NCBI RefSeq assembly: GCF_037975245.1
Contig: NC_092562.1
Coordinates: 26,525,054 to 26,589,053, forward strand
Source of the DNA: Apostichopus japonicus
Lineage: Eukaryota; Echinodermata; Holothuroidea; Aspidochirotida; Stichopodidae
Length of the DNA stretch: 64,000 nt
Direction of reading: 5' to 3'
A program made the position numbers and the translations under genes. The stretch's first letter is position 1. Each line of letters begins with the position of its first letter. Positions 13,501 through 25,386 of the stretch are shown piece after piece. The notes beneath the pieces were generated by a model. It was not told the DNA's origin. It did not search any database and was given only the letters and a program-made list of their open reading frames with translations.

Positions 13501-16500
13501 AAATCTGGCAATATATCTATCCTCAAAGTCAAGCTTTTGTTGAGTTTAATATTAAAGATTTGTAGTATAAGCCTAATGAAATACACTTTCTGGTGGTTTG
13601 CTTACCACAGTCTGTCTACTGAATGACATGTACTACAGCTACCCTGGAATTTGAAAATTTGGAAATGATCATATATGTGCAGGGGCGTCAATCCCAATAG
13701 AAAAGTTGGTGGGACATAAATGATTGACCATGGATAAAACTGAAGGAGTGTGCGCCTAGCACACACTGCGATCACCTTGGTGCAAATCCGTTGTTGAGTG
13801 GTGTCCAAGGGCATGCCTTAGGGCCTCTAATGTGGTCCAGGGTTGAAGCTCTAGCAGGGCCCAGGAGGCAGACCCACATCTAGAAATCTTCAAGTTTGCT
13901 TCTGTTTTATCCCTGAATTGATATGTCAGTCATATCTTAACAATACTCACATCTGATAAGGGATTAGACTATAACAATTAAGAAAGAAATATCAAACTCA
14001 AATACAGGTGTAACTTAGGGCCTTTATATTGAAAATTGAAACTTAAACCAATAAAGGAAGCATTCTTAAACTGTGCACACACTAATAACATCATCTTGTT
14101 ATACAGATGTTTAAAACCATACACATGGTATCATAAATACATTTAAACAGCACTATTGTGTATCTGGGCACATTCACTTGATCGGAACGTTACAACCTTA
14201 TAAAATGAAGATACTTCAGGGCTGTAGGCTGGGTAGAATCTCTAGCAATTGAGGAACAGTGAGAAACATTATGTATTGTCCAAATGAAGATATAAAGCAT
14301 GCTAGGGCATTCTCATGGTATTCGTAGCTTATATGCTGAGGGGAAGCCAATTGGGGAAGTTAGTTGTAAATTAATTGTTATGATTGTGAATTATCATTCT
14401 TTATTTGACATGCCAAATGGAACCTCATGTGATGTGGGAGGGGGGCGGGTAGGGAGAGGGCAAATGAGCAGGCCTACTTTCATTAGGAAATGTAAATCTC
14501 AGCGGGGGGGGGGGTAGCTGCCCCTCTTCCCCCTCATGCCCTATGAACTTAATCACAAGTAAATATTCTGTCAACATGTGTACATAAGTACTGAACATGT
14601 TGACTGGATGAGATAGCAAAATGTTTGAGTTCCTTTTATGGGATATATAAGTCACTATGAGCCTGCTAAGCCTAGCGCATACATTATTTAGTCACTAAAC
14701 CTGGGAGGACATTTAACATTGTGTCCCCCACCCTTCAGAAAGTGGGGAGATGTCCCCCTGCCCCCACTCCATTGATTAACACCCCTGAGAATGTGGGTCA
14801 CTAGCAAAACATGAAAGCGGTTTGGGAAACGATGAGCAGTTAGGCGATAAGGCATAAAGCCCATCTTTCACTAATGTTGCTTTTTCTTAATTTTACCTTT
14901 AATGCTTTTGTTGAACATCGACCTGAGTAACAATGCCAAGCACATATTTTGGTTGTACTTGACATTCCTATTATACCTGTGTAGGTTGTAAGTCAAGTCA
15001 GTGCTTCTCCTTTGCGTTATATAGCAGAAAATCATCAATTGTTTCATTTTGAAGATCTCCCAAGATACTGTCAAGGGGCACTTTCATACCAAGTTTGGAG
15101 AATATTGGACCAGCTGTTTAGGAAGGTTTTTGACACAAATTTGCATAAAATTATACATTTGACCTGTAACCCTGTGACTAAAATATTTGATAGAACATTT
15201 ACACATACTTTACATGTGACCTTGATGGTTGCATGTCATTGCAATGTTCCCACTTGAATCTATTATTAAAGAACCTTCAACTTTTCCCTTAATTTGACTC
15301 AATTTGCTCTCAGAGGCATATAGTGTATGCAAGTTCCCATCATGTGACATATACTGCCTACCAAGCTTGAAGAAATTGGTCTGGCTGTTTGATAAAACTG
15401 GCCGATGTCCCAAATTACACACAAACAGATCTGGCCAACCTTTTACCTTATTCCAGATAATGGAGTTCGGGTCACACCTCAGTCAGTATACCATGGGTCA
15501 CCCCTCAAGACTTGCTACTCCAGAACATAGCTGTATAGCAACGGAGATAGCCACAATAGGGTCCAATTACATACAAATACAAAATTTCATGCTCCCTAGA
15601 TACAATTAAGGGATGAGGTATGAAAGAAAAAAAAGACTCCATCTAACTTCCATTCATAAACTTAAATAGTTAACATTCTTTCTATAATCTTCATGTGCAA
15701 CATCAACAAAATTGTTAATACTTTTCACACATTCTATCTTTCAAAATACTAGCTGGAGCCAAGTGGATTAGCTATTCTAATCAATACGTAGCTGCAATGA
15801 ATATATTGTCTACTACTGATTCACTTTTGCTGGGTGGAATTTAAACATTTTACCACCATTCATGTCCTTAACACAGTAAGTATAGAAATATATTATTCTT
15901 ACCACGGACAATCAATCTATTCAATCCATGGCGAGCTTCATTTCTTCGAGTGCTAATATGACACTCATAGAGACCATTATCACCAGCAGCAGCTCCTTGG
16001 TTTATGATGAAATCATTGTCTCCTCTCCTATCATCTTCAATTGAACTATTGATTCTCCATACGGAATTACCCATATCAGACCAATCCATGTCTATCAGGA
16101 CATTGGTATCTCCTGAATTAACAGTCTGAGTAAACTGTCTATTGGCTGGAACAACATAAGCTGTAAATATAAAGATTTGACGATTCATATATTTGACAAT
16201 TTTACATTTTATGGCTTGTTTACATTTATTTGCTATTTATTCTGTGTTCCAAATTTCATGTCATAACAGATTGGTTTTAACGCAAGCTGAACATTTGTAT
16301 TTGTACATACCGTAATTATCATGAAATTGGCATCAAAGCAAACAAAGTGAAAGAAGAATGTTGTAGTGTTAAGATTTTCCAGAACAAATTAAATTACAAT
16401 AATTCCTAATTATCGAAGAAAATTTTTCCCTGAAATTTCCAATTATTTTCTATGTGCATTATGTGAGGGTCCATACTGCTACTTTTTAATAACCTGGGCA

Positions 16501-19500
16501 CATCAAAAGTGATGCTAATGGGCCATATATGTATTTTGTTTCTAGAAAAAGAAGTTGCCCACTCACAAAAAAATTGAAAATTAGAAATGTTAAAGCAAAG
16601 AAAATGTAAGATTTATTCTTATTTAGAATGTGTTAAAAGTACCTTCCACAACTGTAAAAAAAGAAATTACCAATAATTGACAAAATATGAGAATGGTTTT
16701 GACAATGAATATTTTTTTCATCATATTACGGAATACCTTATCTGGTATCCCATCACGAAAAGCTAAGCTAAATTTTGGGCAAATTGCTACACAAGTGCAA
16801 AGTTATACAGTAGTTTTTGTACACAGGAACCATTGCATATTATACACAAGATTCAGAGCCTTCAAAATGGTTACACAGTGTTTGAACACCTAACCAGTAC
16901 CTGCATATTAACAGTTATCATTACTACTGTCCACAGTGACGTGCATGTTCACTTTGATTCGTGGACATATGTTAAATTTAAGAAGCCCTCCATGTCTACA
17001 GATTTTCTGGAAAATAAACATATTGATACAGTACCTTTGGATTTAGAATTGTATCTTTTGGGGCCAGTAATAAAATAAATAAACAATGGTTGCATCGACT
17101 CTGTACATGACATACATGTACTAATGCAGACAGTGACTCTGTACATGATATACATGTTCTACTGCAGACACTTGCATAGAAGATGACTTTGACTGCTGTC
17201 TTACCAATAAGCCAGAATATAAGTTGTGTTGGCAGCCAATGCAATTATTTTATCATTTGTGGATTTTTTGAGGTTCAAGGAAGAGGATATACTGTATTAG
17301 TTCTGGGCAAATTTGACAAACAGGCCGACTTGTATATAGCCTGACAGTGGCAGTTAATTATCAATGTGACTGACTTAAATGCCACTTATGTAGCAATCTC
17401 GGTATTGAAAGAAATTAAGGACACTTTCATAGTGCACTCGAAAAATAATTTTAAATGTTACATATTAGAATACTATTCTGTACTTACGTTTTGATGCAAA
17501 CACTAGTGTCAAATTCTCCTTTAAAAAAAATAGTCATGTTGCAGCTCAGTTAGTACAGAAACTGCCACCTTTTTGGCTCAATATAATTGTACCACCATAT
17601 GGCACCCTATGTTGGTGAAATATTTTTCATATTCTGGATAGAACACTTTTAAGATACAGTTGTGATTAATTCCAATATTCAATATATTTTCTGAATGATT
17701 GGTTAAAGGTATCTACTGTAGTGTATTATCTAAGGGGCAATAGCCAACTTGTTTGATACAAGATTTCACAAGATCTTGAACCTTGCAACAACTCGCTTGG
17801 AATTCTCAGGAATGCACGATCAGCTTATACTGTGCTAATGTTGCAACCCACATTCCTGCACTACAATGAATACACATTACTTGTGATATCTTGTGAATGC
17901 AAAATGAGACCAAATGAGACACTTTGCTCTATTATATGATGTTAATAAACATTCAATAATATGATACAAAACCACCATTGCTAATTATAAGCCTCAAATC
18001 AAGATAAAAATCTTGTCTATATATATGGACATCAACTGCGAGCAGAAAACATTTTGATTATTCACTTTATGATAAGAACTGGTTTTTACAGAGTTCGATG
18101 AAATACCTCAGAGACTGTAAATAGGCAATTTTAGTTGTTTTTATATTTTGGGCATTAATTTTAATGAACAGAATAAATGACACACTGTCAAATTCCGACT
18201 GAAACGAAGCCATGTGTGCAAATTATTGTCAAAATAATTGTTAGATTGCTGACTTTCATACACTGTAGAAAAAAAGAAGTGATAGTTTGTGGTACTGTTT
18301 GTGGGATTAGGGGTTTACCACAATAATTTGCTTAAAGACATGAAAGACTTTCAGTGATTCCTCTTTCTAAGATTATTTTGGCTTCAATTTCATTATGATC
18401 ATGGGCGACGATCCGTACTTCCGAGTGGGGGGGATATGACCTTGTTGACTATCTAAGCATAGCGCCACCATGAGTTGGCGCGAAGCGTACAAGAAAATTT
18501 TGGGATTAACAAACCCTCTAGATGGCCGGAAACGGCACTTCCCGAGGTTTCCAAGCGGCATATACCCAACTTTAAAATAGGGAACTCATGTCGGAAATAT
18601 CTCATAATCAGGATCCAAAATACTTTTTTTTCAATTTCGGGTATTATTTTGGGAAAATTGACCCTGTCAATCTTTTTTCAGACGCTACGTTAGAATGTTC
18701 GAGAGCTCTTTTATATTATTCGATGAAGAAAATGGCCTCATGCAGGCTATTATAGGCCTATACACATGCAATACACAATTACACATAGTTACATTCCTAC
18801 AGTAGGTACCGATTGCTAGGGCATCCAGGTGAAACGTGTATTAAGCATTACCCTGGTAACATGAGATTCCCAGCTGTTCGAGGGAACATGTACGTGTGTA
18901 GGCCTACTATAGGGCCTATATGAATACTATGAGGGTGCATATATGTACTATATCAATACCGTGGGCACAATAATACATTTTGTTTTTATAGGGCCAATGA
19001 AGCCTACAGTCAACTATTCTTGCCTTATAAAGACGCTTTATTTGAAAAGATCGCACTGCGTTTATGGTAGGCGAGAAATGAAGCTAAAAAAGAGCCGTAC
19101 ATTCACGATGATGCATAAATGTAGGCATGAAAATATTCTTATCCCTGGCATTTGGTGGGGGGATATGGTGTATTACATCCCCTCCACCCATTTTCATGGG
19201 GGGATATATCCCCCCTTCCCCCCAGGATCGCCGCCCATGACTATGATGGTATATCTGAATGTGCATTACAGTGTTTCAGGAATTCCTCTATCAGATTGGT
19301 ATATTTGAGCTAATAAATCACTGTAAGTACCTTCCCCCAACCTAACCTACCCCATTCAGAAACACTTTATACACCTGTGATACTGTTATCACTCTGTTCA
19401 ATTTCGTATTTATCTGACCCACCTCCCTGTGAAATTCTTCAAAAGTCCCTTGGGTTGTCTATCGGGGTAGATCATTCAGATTTAAATAATAACAATATTG

Positions 19501-22500
19501 GAAATCTGCAGAATAAAAATATATTGGTTGACTTACTCAAAAAACTATACAAATTCTTCAATATGGCCAGGGTAATGTCAAGATTGCACATTTATTGTGT
19601 TGAATTTCTAAAGGTGTGATTATAAAGGTGTACAGTACATGAAGTTTAGAAGTATACATTCCAAAACGGTGAGTGAGTTTGAAGGATGCTAGTGTTCATG
19701 AATCGAGAGCTACAGTCACATCATTCACAGTGTGATACTTGGGGTTGCTTGTTGTGTCAGCAAAGTTTGTATTGCCTGTGAAATTTGATATGTGAAATAA
19801 CAAACTTGATTGTTACTCTAAGACAAACTTTTGTTGTTGACATTACAGGTATATTTCAAAACCTTAGTGAACACATTATATCTGCCTCCGCTACTTCTGT
19901 GGCAATCAGACTTCAGTTGCCTCATTTATGATTAATGTACCCATTTAATGAAATTTCATGTAGAGTAATGAAAGTGATTAAAGTGTTACTGTAAGTGAAG
20001 CAGTGCTACATTTGATTTTCAAAGTTTCCATGGCAACTTTCTGAGATTCTATCAGTGTGTGCAGAACGTTTATTGCAAATTGTTTACCTATGTACGAATT
20101 CTTCACATTTTACACTACTAGCAAGTTTCTAGAAAGTTACTACAAAGTTTATTGACCATGCATCTGAACTTGGGAAACCCCAATTGAAAGCCACAAACGC
20201 TCCCACGAAATTTAGTATTGTGGCAATTGCTACATGATTTATAAGCAGCTGAATTAACAAATAAAGAAAAATGATCTTACAACTTTTGTTTGTGCAAGTA
20301 TTTTCATACAGTTTATAGCCACATTTTATGATGAAGGTCCATGTAGATGGCTCATGTAGTTTACATCACAGCCTACTGCTGGCACTGCACATGATTGCAT
20401 GAAGAATTGACGAAGATGAGTCCATCGGTGTATTTGCTTAGCACATGAAATCGTAAATATACAGTAGAGGTCTTGCATTGCTGCACTCCATCGATTAGTT
20501 ATGACACTATATAAGTGTGATCTTTCTGTGGTGTTTACTTTGAACTTAACTGTTTTAATAGTTTGTATAATTATTGTAGGCTATACACATACACTTACAT
20601 ACAGAGGATAGGAACAAACTCATTGTTACAAAGACACAGTCAATTTTTAAACAGATTTTGTGCATTTGAGCTTAATTTATTAAACTCACCATTATCATGC
20701 AGGAACATAGTCATGATGGTAGTATCCTCTCTATCATCCTTCGTTGCTGTACAATTGAAAGCACCAAATGCATTGTTACTAGCACTGGTAATGGAAACAG
20801 AATATCCAGCTGTGTCTGCAGGGAGGTCTGGGATCCCAGTACGATCCACTGAGGAGGCAGGGTGCCCACTAATTCTTGTGTTATAAGCTCTAATTGAAGT
20901 CACAAATGCATCATCATCTCCTGCTCCAAGATAACACTCAAAGTGAGGAAGAGGAGCAGAAACAGATCCAGCATCTTTTGACTTGAATGACATCACAGTC
21001 ATCTGAACCTTATCTGAAAAAAATAACAATATGATCATAATGAAATATAAATTGCAGATATCTCTATATTCAGATTCTTCTTAACACAGAAAGTTCACAC
21101 TGAGTTTTCATCTATGTATACTGTACATATTGCTTAGCTTGTTTTCATGCTGGATGTAACTTAAGGTTTACAGATGCAAGTATAATAAATTATGTTAACA
21201 GTAGCATTACCAGACCTCTTCATTTGGAGGTGGGAGGCGGAAAAGAGAAAGGTGTTGAGTGGCTTTTTCCACACATCTAAAACTTTGTGTGATATCTCTC
21301 CCACGTCTTTCTCCAAATTCTCCCGCTCAAGGTCCCCCCTTATTTCTTGTTTTATTTGTGGATGGGGTAGCTACCCCATTGCCTGCCCACCCACTCCCCC
21401 CCCCCCGTTGTATGAGAAAGTTACAATAATCTTAGCTGATAACTATGTGCAGGAACGTCGCTAGAGGGGGGTGTGGGGGTGTCTCACCCCCCCCCATCTT
21501 GGTAAAAATTACGATAGTTGGAAAATTTGAGTGCGACAGTCGGAATTTCCGACTGTCGGAATTTCCGACTGTCGCCAGCTTCAATTCGGAATTTCCGACT
21601 GTCGCGCTCTAATTTTTCTGACTGCCGCACTCTTATTTTCATATGTTCTTGTAATTTGTGAGTGACATAAAATTTTCGATCAAAATTGACCTTTAATCAG
21701 TCATATTTAGAACGGTTTCCTCGTCACATTGAGAAATTGTATCTCGCGATCCTTATACTCCACCATACACAACTTCGTATGATTTTGAATACTCTAAAAA
21801 AAAATACAACGTTCGCCAGCTTCAATTCGGAAAATGTCTGTATTAATTTTGCTATTGGGTGGGTCGACCCTGTTCGCTAGCTTAAAGTAAGTTCAGGATA
21901 TACCAGGGACGTAGCCAGGGGAGCAGGGGAGCGACTGCTCCCCCCCTTTGAGTGTCGAAAAAAATTGTTTAAAAACTGTTGTTATTTTGGCATAGTATTT
22001 TGTCAGTGCTCTTTTGATCTTGAATACTCGTCAGCTCCGTTAACTCGGTTATAATCGTAATAACATGCAGGCCTACTGATTCAACTACTTACTTAGTTCG
22101 GCAGATGAAATTAGATAAATTTAGCCTATAGCCTATTTCAAACCTACAGTTGGCCACTGCGTAATAAAATACATATTGCCTACCTAACCACACTAGATGG
22201 AATGTCACGAACCGTATGCACAACGACGACGACAAGTTCGTTCTCATCGGTTCTATGATTCGTCCTAAGTTGTTGCACGAACAGCATGTTATGAAGCTAA
22301 GCTAGCAATCGTACGTGATACGCACTTCCTATAAATAATTATTACACTGTTAATACACGGAGATAACGATATTTGTTTTTAGGCCACAGCAAATCTGGCT
22401 GTCTTACAAATATGAAAGTTTATATTGTCCATCAGTTAAGTTGGTCAAATGTATTAAAGTCCAGACATTGGACAATAAACAAGAATCATCCTTCTGGAAA

Positions 22501-25073
22501 AATTGTAAAAGAGCACTATGTTTGTCTTTCTGATATATTATGTAAAAGAACATGTAAAAGAATTCAAACAGGAAACAAAATCTGCTGATAGTATGATATC
22601 ATATGATAATGATGAAACTGGCAACAAATTGCACCAGATCGCATCTAAGGACCTTCAATTGTTCAAAAAATCTCAAAGGGGAGGGGGACACCCCCTCCCC
22701 TTAGACCCCTCCCCCATATCAATCGCAAAAAGTGCTTCCCCTCTCAAATTCCTGGCTACGACGGTGGGTTATACATTGTCTCTATGTATACAATTAAAAC
22801 ACGCAATGCTAATCTACGGAAGTTTAAAAGTGCCATCAACATAAGCAAAAACTTGCCCCATAAGGTACAAATGTATTGCAAAAAGTTCGGAACAAAAGTG
22901 CAGTCGCGAATGATGGGGTGTCTAACTGACACTTACCGTATCGTTGACGATGAGTGCGGGGGGGGGGGGGGGTACAAGGCAGCAGTCGGAATTTTTTGAC
23001 TCCAAAACCCATCCAGTTGGAATTTCAGCCACTACACCCCCCTCCCCCCCCCCCCCCAATCATCAGGCCTTAGCTACGTCCCTGACTATGTGTGCTCTAT
23101 TATCAGACTGCCTTTAGATACTGCCTTTAGATGACCTTACACTAATCCTATACAAGTACACTTCAAGACTGGAAATTACACTTGTAATAAAAACCATGTA
23201 ATGAATAAACGCTATCTAGTGAATAAGTGTAATTTGCATGCATGTAAACTGTGTATATTGCAGTTATTATCGCATTTTGGTTTTCTTCTAAAAGTATGGT
23301 AGTGTAAATTCAGATGGTTAGAGTTAAAGATATGGAAATATGTACAATTTACAAAGGGTTACATATATTGTATACTGTCCTCAGTCTTTTAGATTATTCT
23401 TAGTAACAATGGCTGTCACAAGGACTCATACGATGTTCAGAGACCTCTATAACTATCAAAACAATATGCAAAGTAACTCATTAATATTCATATATTAAAG
23501 GGACTGCATCAAGGAAGCATGTGCAAATGTAAACTCTACACTACAGCCAATAACCGGGAAACGCAACTGAGTGTGCCATTGTTAGCAGGGTCATGTAATG
23601 GAATCCTCAAGAAATAAGAACGTTTCATATTTTTTCTATCCTCAAGTCACTTCAGCTTTTTTACTACGCAGGATTCTGTGTCTGGGACACAATCTTTTAG
23701 CTTTTTGCTTGCGTCCTGCTGACACATACTATGTTTTTACGGGAAACCCCAACTACACACACTCACAACTAGGCCCATGGATAGCATATCAAACACTTCT
23801 TTACATGTCTTTCTTTCTTTTTAAAACACCACAACTTCTATAAAAAAAAAATTTTCTTCCAATCCTTTGTACACATGATTGAATTTGTTTGAAACCAAAT
23901 CAATCATAACAATCAATGCAAAGTACAGTGTTAACAACACTCCCATCACAAAGATTTTTGTGCTGAGAATAGTCAAGGATGCTTTTTCTGTGATTTGATT
24001 GGCTAATAATCCTTTATCATTGTCTGCAAACATTCTTGCACCTATAGAACTCAATGAATACAAAGTTTGTTGTTGAAATGCAACTACTGGATATGTTACT
24101 CAGTCCCGTGTAGAAAAAGTGAAGTTTGTACTTATAGGCTATATCACATGTGTGCACTCAAACAATGAGAAACCTCTTTTTTTGCTGGTCTTGAACTGCT
24201 TCGGTCTGTCTCGAACCCTTCTGGTCTGTAATATATTTCTAGGTCTCGATCGTGGACCAGTTCATATGTAGCTTTAACAAACACATGATGAAAAATCAGG
24301 TCATTTGTTTTTATTCAGACCCAATTGAACTTTCAAATCTAGTAAAACCACAAACTCCAAAACATTAATTATAGCCTACATGGTTCTCACCTAAAGCGTT
24401 TCCTCTTTTGGGTTTGCATTGCAAGTTGGCATTCTATAAAATTGAGAAGTGTAAATACAGCAGGCTACATCAATTGACACTGTACCAAACATCACAATTA
24501 CTGTCATATGTATGTCAATAACGGCACACTTTGCAGCTTGCAACTTGACATTCATCATGGGTACATCCATGTTTTGTCATAGGTTTCCAATTTTTTAATT
24601 TTCTACCTGGTGTAACAGTATCAACATCACACTGTTGAGAGTGCTCCGCTGATCATATTATTTAGCTGGAAGATTTCACATGCCAAAGAAGCTGTTCCCA
24701 ACGAAAACATTTTCTCTGCCATAGGCCTATAGCTTAAATGGCTATAGGCCCTATGGCTACAGGGATGGAAGGGGAAATGAACCTATTCCTACTGACACAG
24801 GTACAGTATATGCTATAGGATTATTATAGGCTAATGAAGTAATTCAGTTGAGGGCTAAGTTACCTTTAGTCTACCTGCCCTGAGTTAGTACCCGCTAACT
24901 TTCCCTTAGGCCTAAGCTATGCTGTTTATCACATAGGCCTACTCTCTATTTCTGAATCTGAAGTAGCACTTACCTTTTCGTCCACATGTACCAGTTTGAG
25001 CTCTAGAATACTGTAGCAATACTAAAATGAAACAGATCAGAGTTCGGAGACCAATAAGTGTCCAGCACAACAT
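1258..25073 (-). CDS. Gene B: Tie-like ectodomain receptor, 5' nine exons (3' end off-window)
   Basis: Nine exons join in phase 1 throughout: 24974-25073, 20690-21013, 15903-16160, 11383-11517, 10376-10531, 8950-9084, 5771-5926, 4027-4167 and 1258-1548. Each has AG acceptors and GT donors. Order is signal peptide, Ig-like, Ig-like, five EGF-like modules, Ig-like. The second EGF contains FCLIDPFGC, close to the FCLPDPYGC signature of vertebrate Tie receptors, and the Ig-Ig-EGFs-Ig order is that of Tie1/TEK. It should be a cell-surface receptor. FN3, transmembrane and cytoplasmic parts would lie left of position 1, so kinase versus phosphatase tail cannot be decided from this gene. Its paralogue, gene A, ends in phosphatase-like domains. 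The reading frame is intact in all nine exons. Confidence 0.85.
2593..3659. mobile_element. hAT-like non-autonomous element with perfect target duplication
   Basis: It is flanked by GTGTGCAG at 2585-2592 and 3660-3667. The ends are inverted (CAGGCGCGGCGGAAC on the left, CAGTGGCGGCGGAAC as the reverse complement of the right), next to poly-G/C tracts. The paralogous site near 63487 reads tgatgtgtgcagaattaac with one copy of the target and no insert. The 8 bp duplication and CAG ends suit hAT; there is no transposase ORF. Confidence 0.85.
2913..3317. mobile_element. Nested hAT-like element (405 bp)
   Basis: It lies inside 2593-3659. The ends are CAGTGGCAGGGC and the reverse complement of the right end, TAGTGGCGGAGC. 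Flanks GGTAAGGG (2905-2912) and AGTAAGGG (3318-3325) match at 7 of 8 bases. Confidence 0.72.
4027..4167 (-). CDS. Gene B exon 8: EGF-like module 5
   Basis: 141 nt, phase 1 to 1; acceptor catttcag|AATGTC, donor CAAAAAG|gtaatt. It encodes ECLAGFFGDNCTDECHC, CDRVTGECVGCC and a C-terminal PPSRCQK. A near-identical exon sits at the right edge of the window (63874 onward) and belongs to paralogous gene A. Confidence 0.84.
4368..4998 (-). mobile_element. 5'-truncated LINE: reverse-transcriptase C-terminus
   Basis: On the minus strand an ORF starting at 4996 reads LNSRLYCLNKMASFNV, then RDRIDSIIRKAGRVIG, HPLHCYLHD and RTNRHRNSFIPRAIRLYN. This is the typical C-terminal end of a non-LTR retrotransposon reverse transcriptase (the RTNRxxNSFIPxAIRLxN motif of Rex1/CR1/L2-like elements). 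A short tandem tail (four CTTAT-like units at 4370-4387) follows on the minus strand. It lies in a gene B intron and is inactive. Confidence 0.75.
5592..5745. repeat. Tandem duplication of about 77 bp in a gene B intron
   Basis: Two units share atggcctttg, tgaaagtaaacatccca and tgttaacattaattga. They are small and noncoding. Confidence 0.65.
5771..5926 (-). CDS. Gene B exon 7: EGF-like module 4
   Basis: 156 nt, phase 1 to 1; acceptor gtccatag|TTCCTG, donor TGTCTAG|gtaatt. It encodes CPMGYYGNQCTEKCLC, then CDKLSGRCVGTSC and a final SQSC. It has the same one-exon, phase-1 layout as its neighbours, typical of exon-shuffled EGF modules. Confidence 0.8.
6230..7290. repeat. Tandem-like array of about 160 bp units rich in TGACCTTTGACC
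   Basis: Successive units repeat the order tttgacc, atgaccTTTGACCtccacc, a gtactt...caatgtggtac stretch, tatgaggtctgtccaag and tgtttacaaggttttc. The array ends in a CA/CG-rich microsatellite (cacgcacgcacacacacgc, near 7250). A related array lies at 27425-27900. It fills most of a gene B intron. Confidence 0.7.
7291..8949. other. Gene B intron, no feature recognised
   Basis: AT-rich unique-looking sequence. Both strands carry only short open frames without recognisable domains. Confidence 0.5.
8950..9084 (-). CDS. Gene B exon 6: EGF-like module 3
   Basis: 135 nt, phase 1 to 1; acceptor tgtttacag|AGTGCG, donor TGTCAGA|gtaagt. It encodes a laminin/Tie-type EGF (ECEPGKYGAGCLQDCHC, then NRFTGVCG and SGSNCQ). 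Confidence 0.83.
9450..10100. repeat. Tandem duplication of about 325 bp in a gene B intron
   Basis: Copy 1 (about 9450-9776) and copy 2 (about 9780-10100) share ccattcatattatcgtataat, cttcctccctggtttcctttc (with one difference) and gaattctgttaatatactct in order. No coding sequence is seen. Confidence 0.75.
10376..10531 (-). CDS. Gene B exon 5: EGF-like module 2 (Tie-type)
   Basis: 156 nt, phase 1 to 1; acceptor ttctttcag|GGTGTGG, donor TCAGTGG|gtgagt. The module CGPNKFGYSCEFEC continues to FCLIDPFGCRCNSGF. The FCLxDPxGCxC core is a hallmark of the second EGF of vertebrate Tie1/TEK and is the main evidence for calling the ectodomain Tie-like. Confidence 0.83.
10732..10775. repeat. Perfect 44 bp palindrome
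   Basis: The left 20 bases (CAGACTATATACTGTATACA) are exactly complementary to the right 20, around a CATG centre. It lies in a gene B intron between EGF exons and could form a cruciform or RNA hairpin. Confidence 0.85.
11383..11517 (-). CDS. Gene B exon 4: EGF-like module 1
   Basis: 135 nt, phase 1 to 1; acceptor ttaacag|CTTGTAG, donor CTGATAG|gtttgt. It encodes a Cys-rich module running from CSSGRWGPPGC to CICAPGFMGQNC. The CICxPGFxGxxC ending matches the first EGF of Tie receptors. Confidence 0.82.
13680..14787. mobile_element. hAT-like non-autonomous element (about 1.1 kb)
   Basis: The ends are CAGGGGCGTCAATCC and, as the reverse complement of the right, CAGGGGTGTTAATCA, with G/C homopolymer tracts inside. 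Flanking octamers TATATGTG and AGAATGTG match at only 5 of 8 positions, so the boundaries are probable, not proven. Confidence 0.55.
15000..15620. repeat. Degenerate interspersed repeat in a gene B intron
   Basis: Phrases such as taccaagtttggagaat, cagctgttta and accaagcttgaagaaattgg recur twice within the stretch and resemble the 6.2-7.3 kb array. The family was not identified. Confidence 0.35.
15903..16160 (-). CDS. Gene B exon 3: second Ig-like domain
   Basis: The acceptor is tatttacag|CTTATG and the donor GTCCGTG|gtaaga; 258 nt, phase 1 to 1. It encodes a V-like Ig with the diagnostic GDNGLYECHIS strand and a preceding tryptophan (WRINSS). One Cys is visible, so the domain is probably a variant Ig without the canonical disulfide. 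Confidence 0.78.
18400..19239. mobile_element. hAT-like non-autonomous element (840 bp)
   Basis: The ends are CATGGGCGACGATCC and, as the reverse complement of the right, CATGGGCGGCGATCC. Flanks ATTATGAT (18392-18399) and ACTATGAT (19240-19247) match at 7 of 8. It carries the conserved subterminal block at 18448-18501. No transposase is present. Confidence 0.78.
19248..20689. other. Gene B intron, no feature recognised
   Basis: Noncoding, AT-rich, without obvious repeats or conserved open frames. Confidence 0.45.
20690..21013 (-). CDS. Gene B exon 2: first Ig-like domain
   Basis: The acceptor is ttttttcag|ATAAGG and the donor CATGATAATG|gtgagt; 324 nt, phase 1 to 1. The 108 residues hold two cysteines placed as in an Ig fold (FECYLGAG and FNCTATKDD), with DTAGYSVSI and FNC in the position of the usual DxGxYxC strand. 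It resembles the N-terminal Ig of Tie-like receptors only loosely, so the fold is likely but the family is inferred from context. Confidence 0.75.
21450..23084. mobile_element. hAT-like non-autonomous element with perfect 8 bp duplication
   Basis: It is flanked by ACTATGTG at 21442-21449 and 23085-23092. The left end is CAGGAACGTCGCTAG; the right end as reverse complement is CAGGGACGTAGCTAA. A second end-like sequence, CAGGGACGTAGCCAG, at 21904 suggests a nested or rearranged copy. It sits in the first intron of gene B and contains inverted repeats at 21534-21605. Confidence 0.82.
21534..21558. repeat. Perfect hairpin with 11 bp arms, partly reiterated
   Basis: CGACAGTCGGA, ATT, TCCGACTGTCG. 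The half-unit GGAATTTCCGACTGTCG recurs at once (to about 21574) and again at 21588-21604, giving a cluster of overlapping hairpins near the left end of the hAT-like element. Confidence 0.75.
24974..25073 (-). CDS. Gene B exon 1: start codon and signal peptide
   Basis: ATG at 25073-25071 has A at -3. It encodes 33 residues plus one base, beginning MLCWTLIGLRTLICFILVLL, a strongly hydrophobic signal peptide followed by QYSRAQTGTCGRK. The donor is AAAAG|gtaagt. The next exon begins in the matching phase and continues as an Ig domain, which supports this start. Confidence 0.8.
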
Positions 25074-25386
25074 TTTGGTAGACTGCTGGCCTTGTAATGT
25101 AAAATGTCCTTATCTTTGTTTACACTTGTAAGGCTTAGCCTTGAATAGCTACTGGAATTTCAGAACAGGGTAGCCAGCTACACGTCATAAGTTAGCCTAG
25201 GCCCTAGGTCTAGGCTACTGTACACAGCTTCAATGTTCCAGTATAATCTCTTTACTAATAATCCTTCAGTAATTCAGTTCTTTCAAATTGTGTTTGACTG
25301 TTCACTGCTACCACTTCGTTTGTAACTGTTTATCTATGACAAGAATATGCCCATTAAGGAAGTAGTTTAGGTAAACGTACTGTACC
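25074..25386 (-). promoter_or_regulatory. Presumed 5' flank/promoter of gene B
   Basis: This is the region just upstream of the gene B start codon and before the next transposon. No TATA box or initiator is convincing; the assignment rests on position only. Confidence 0.3.
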
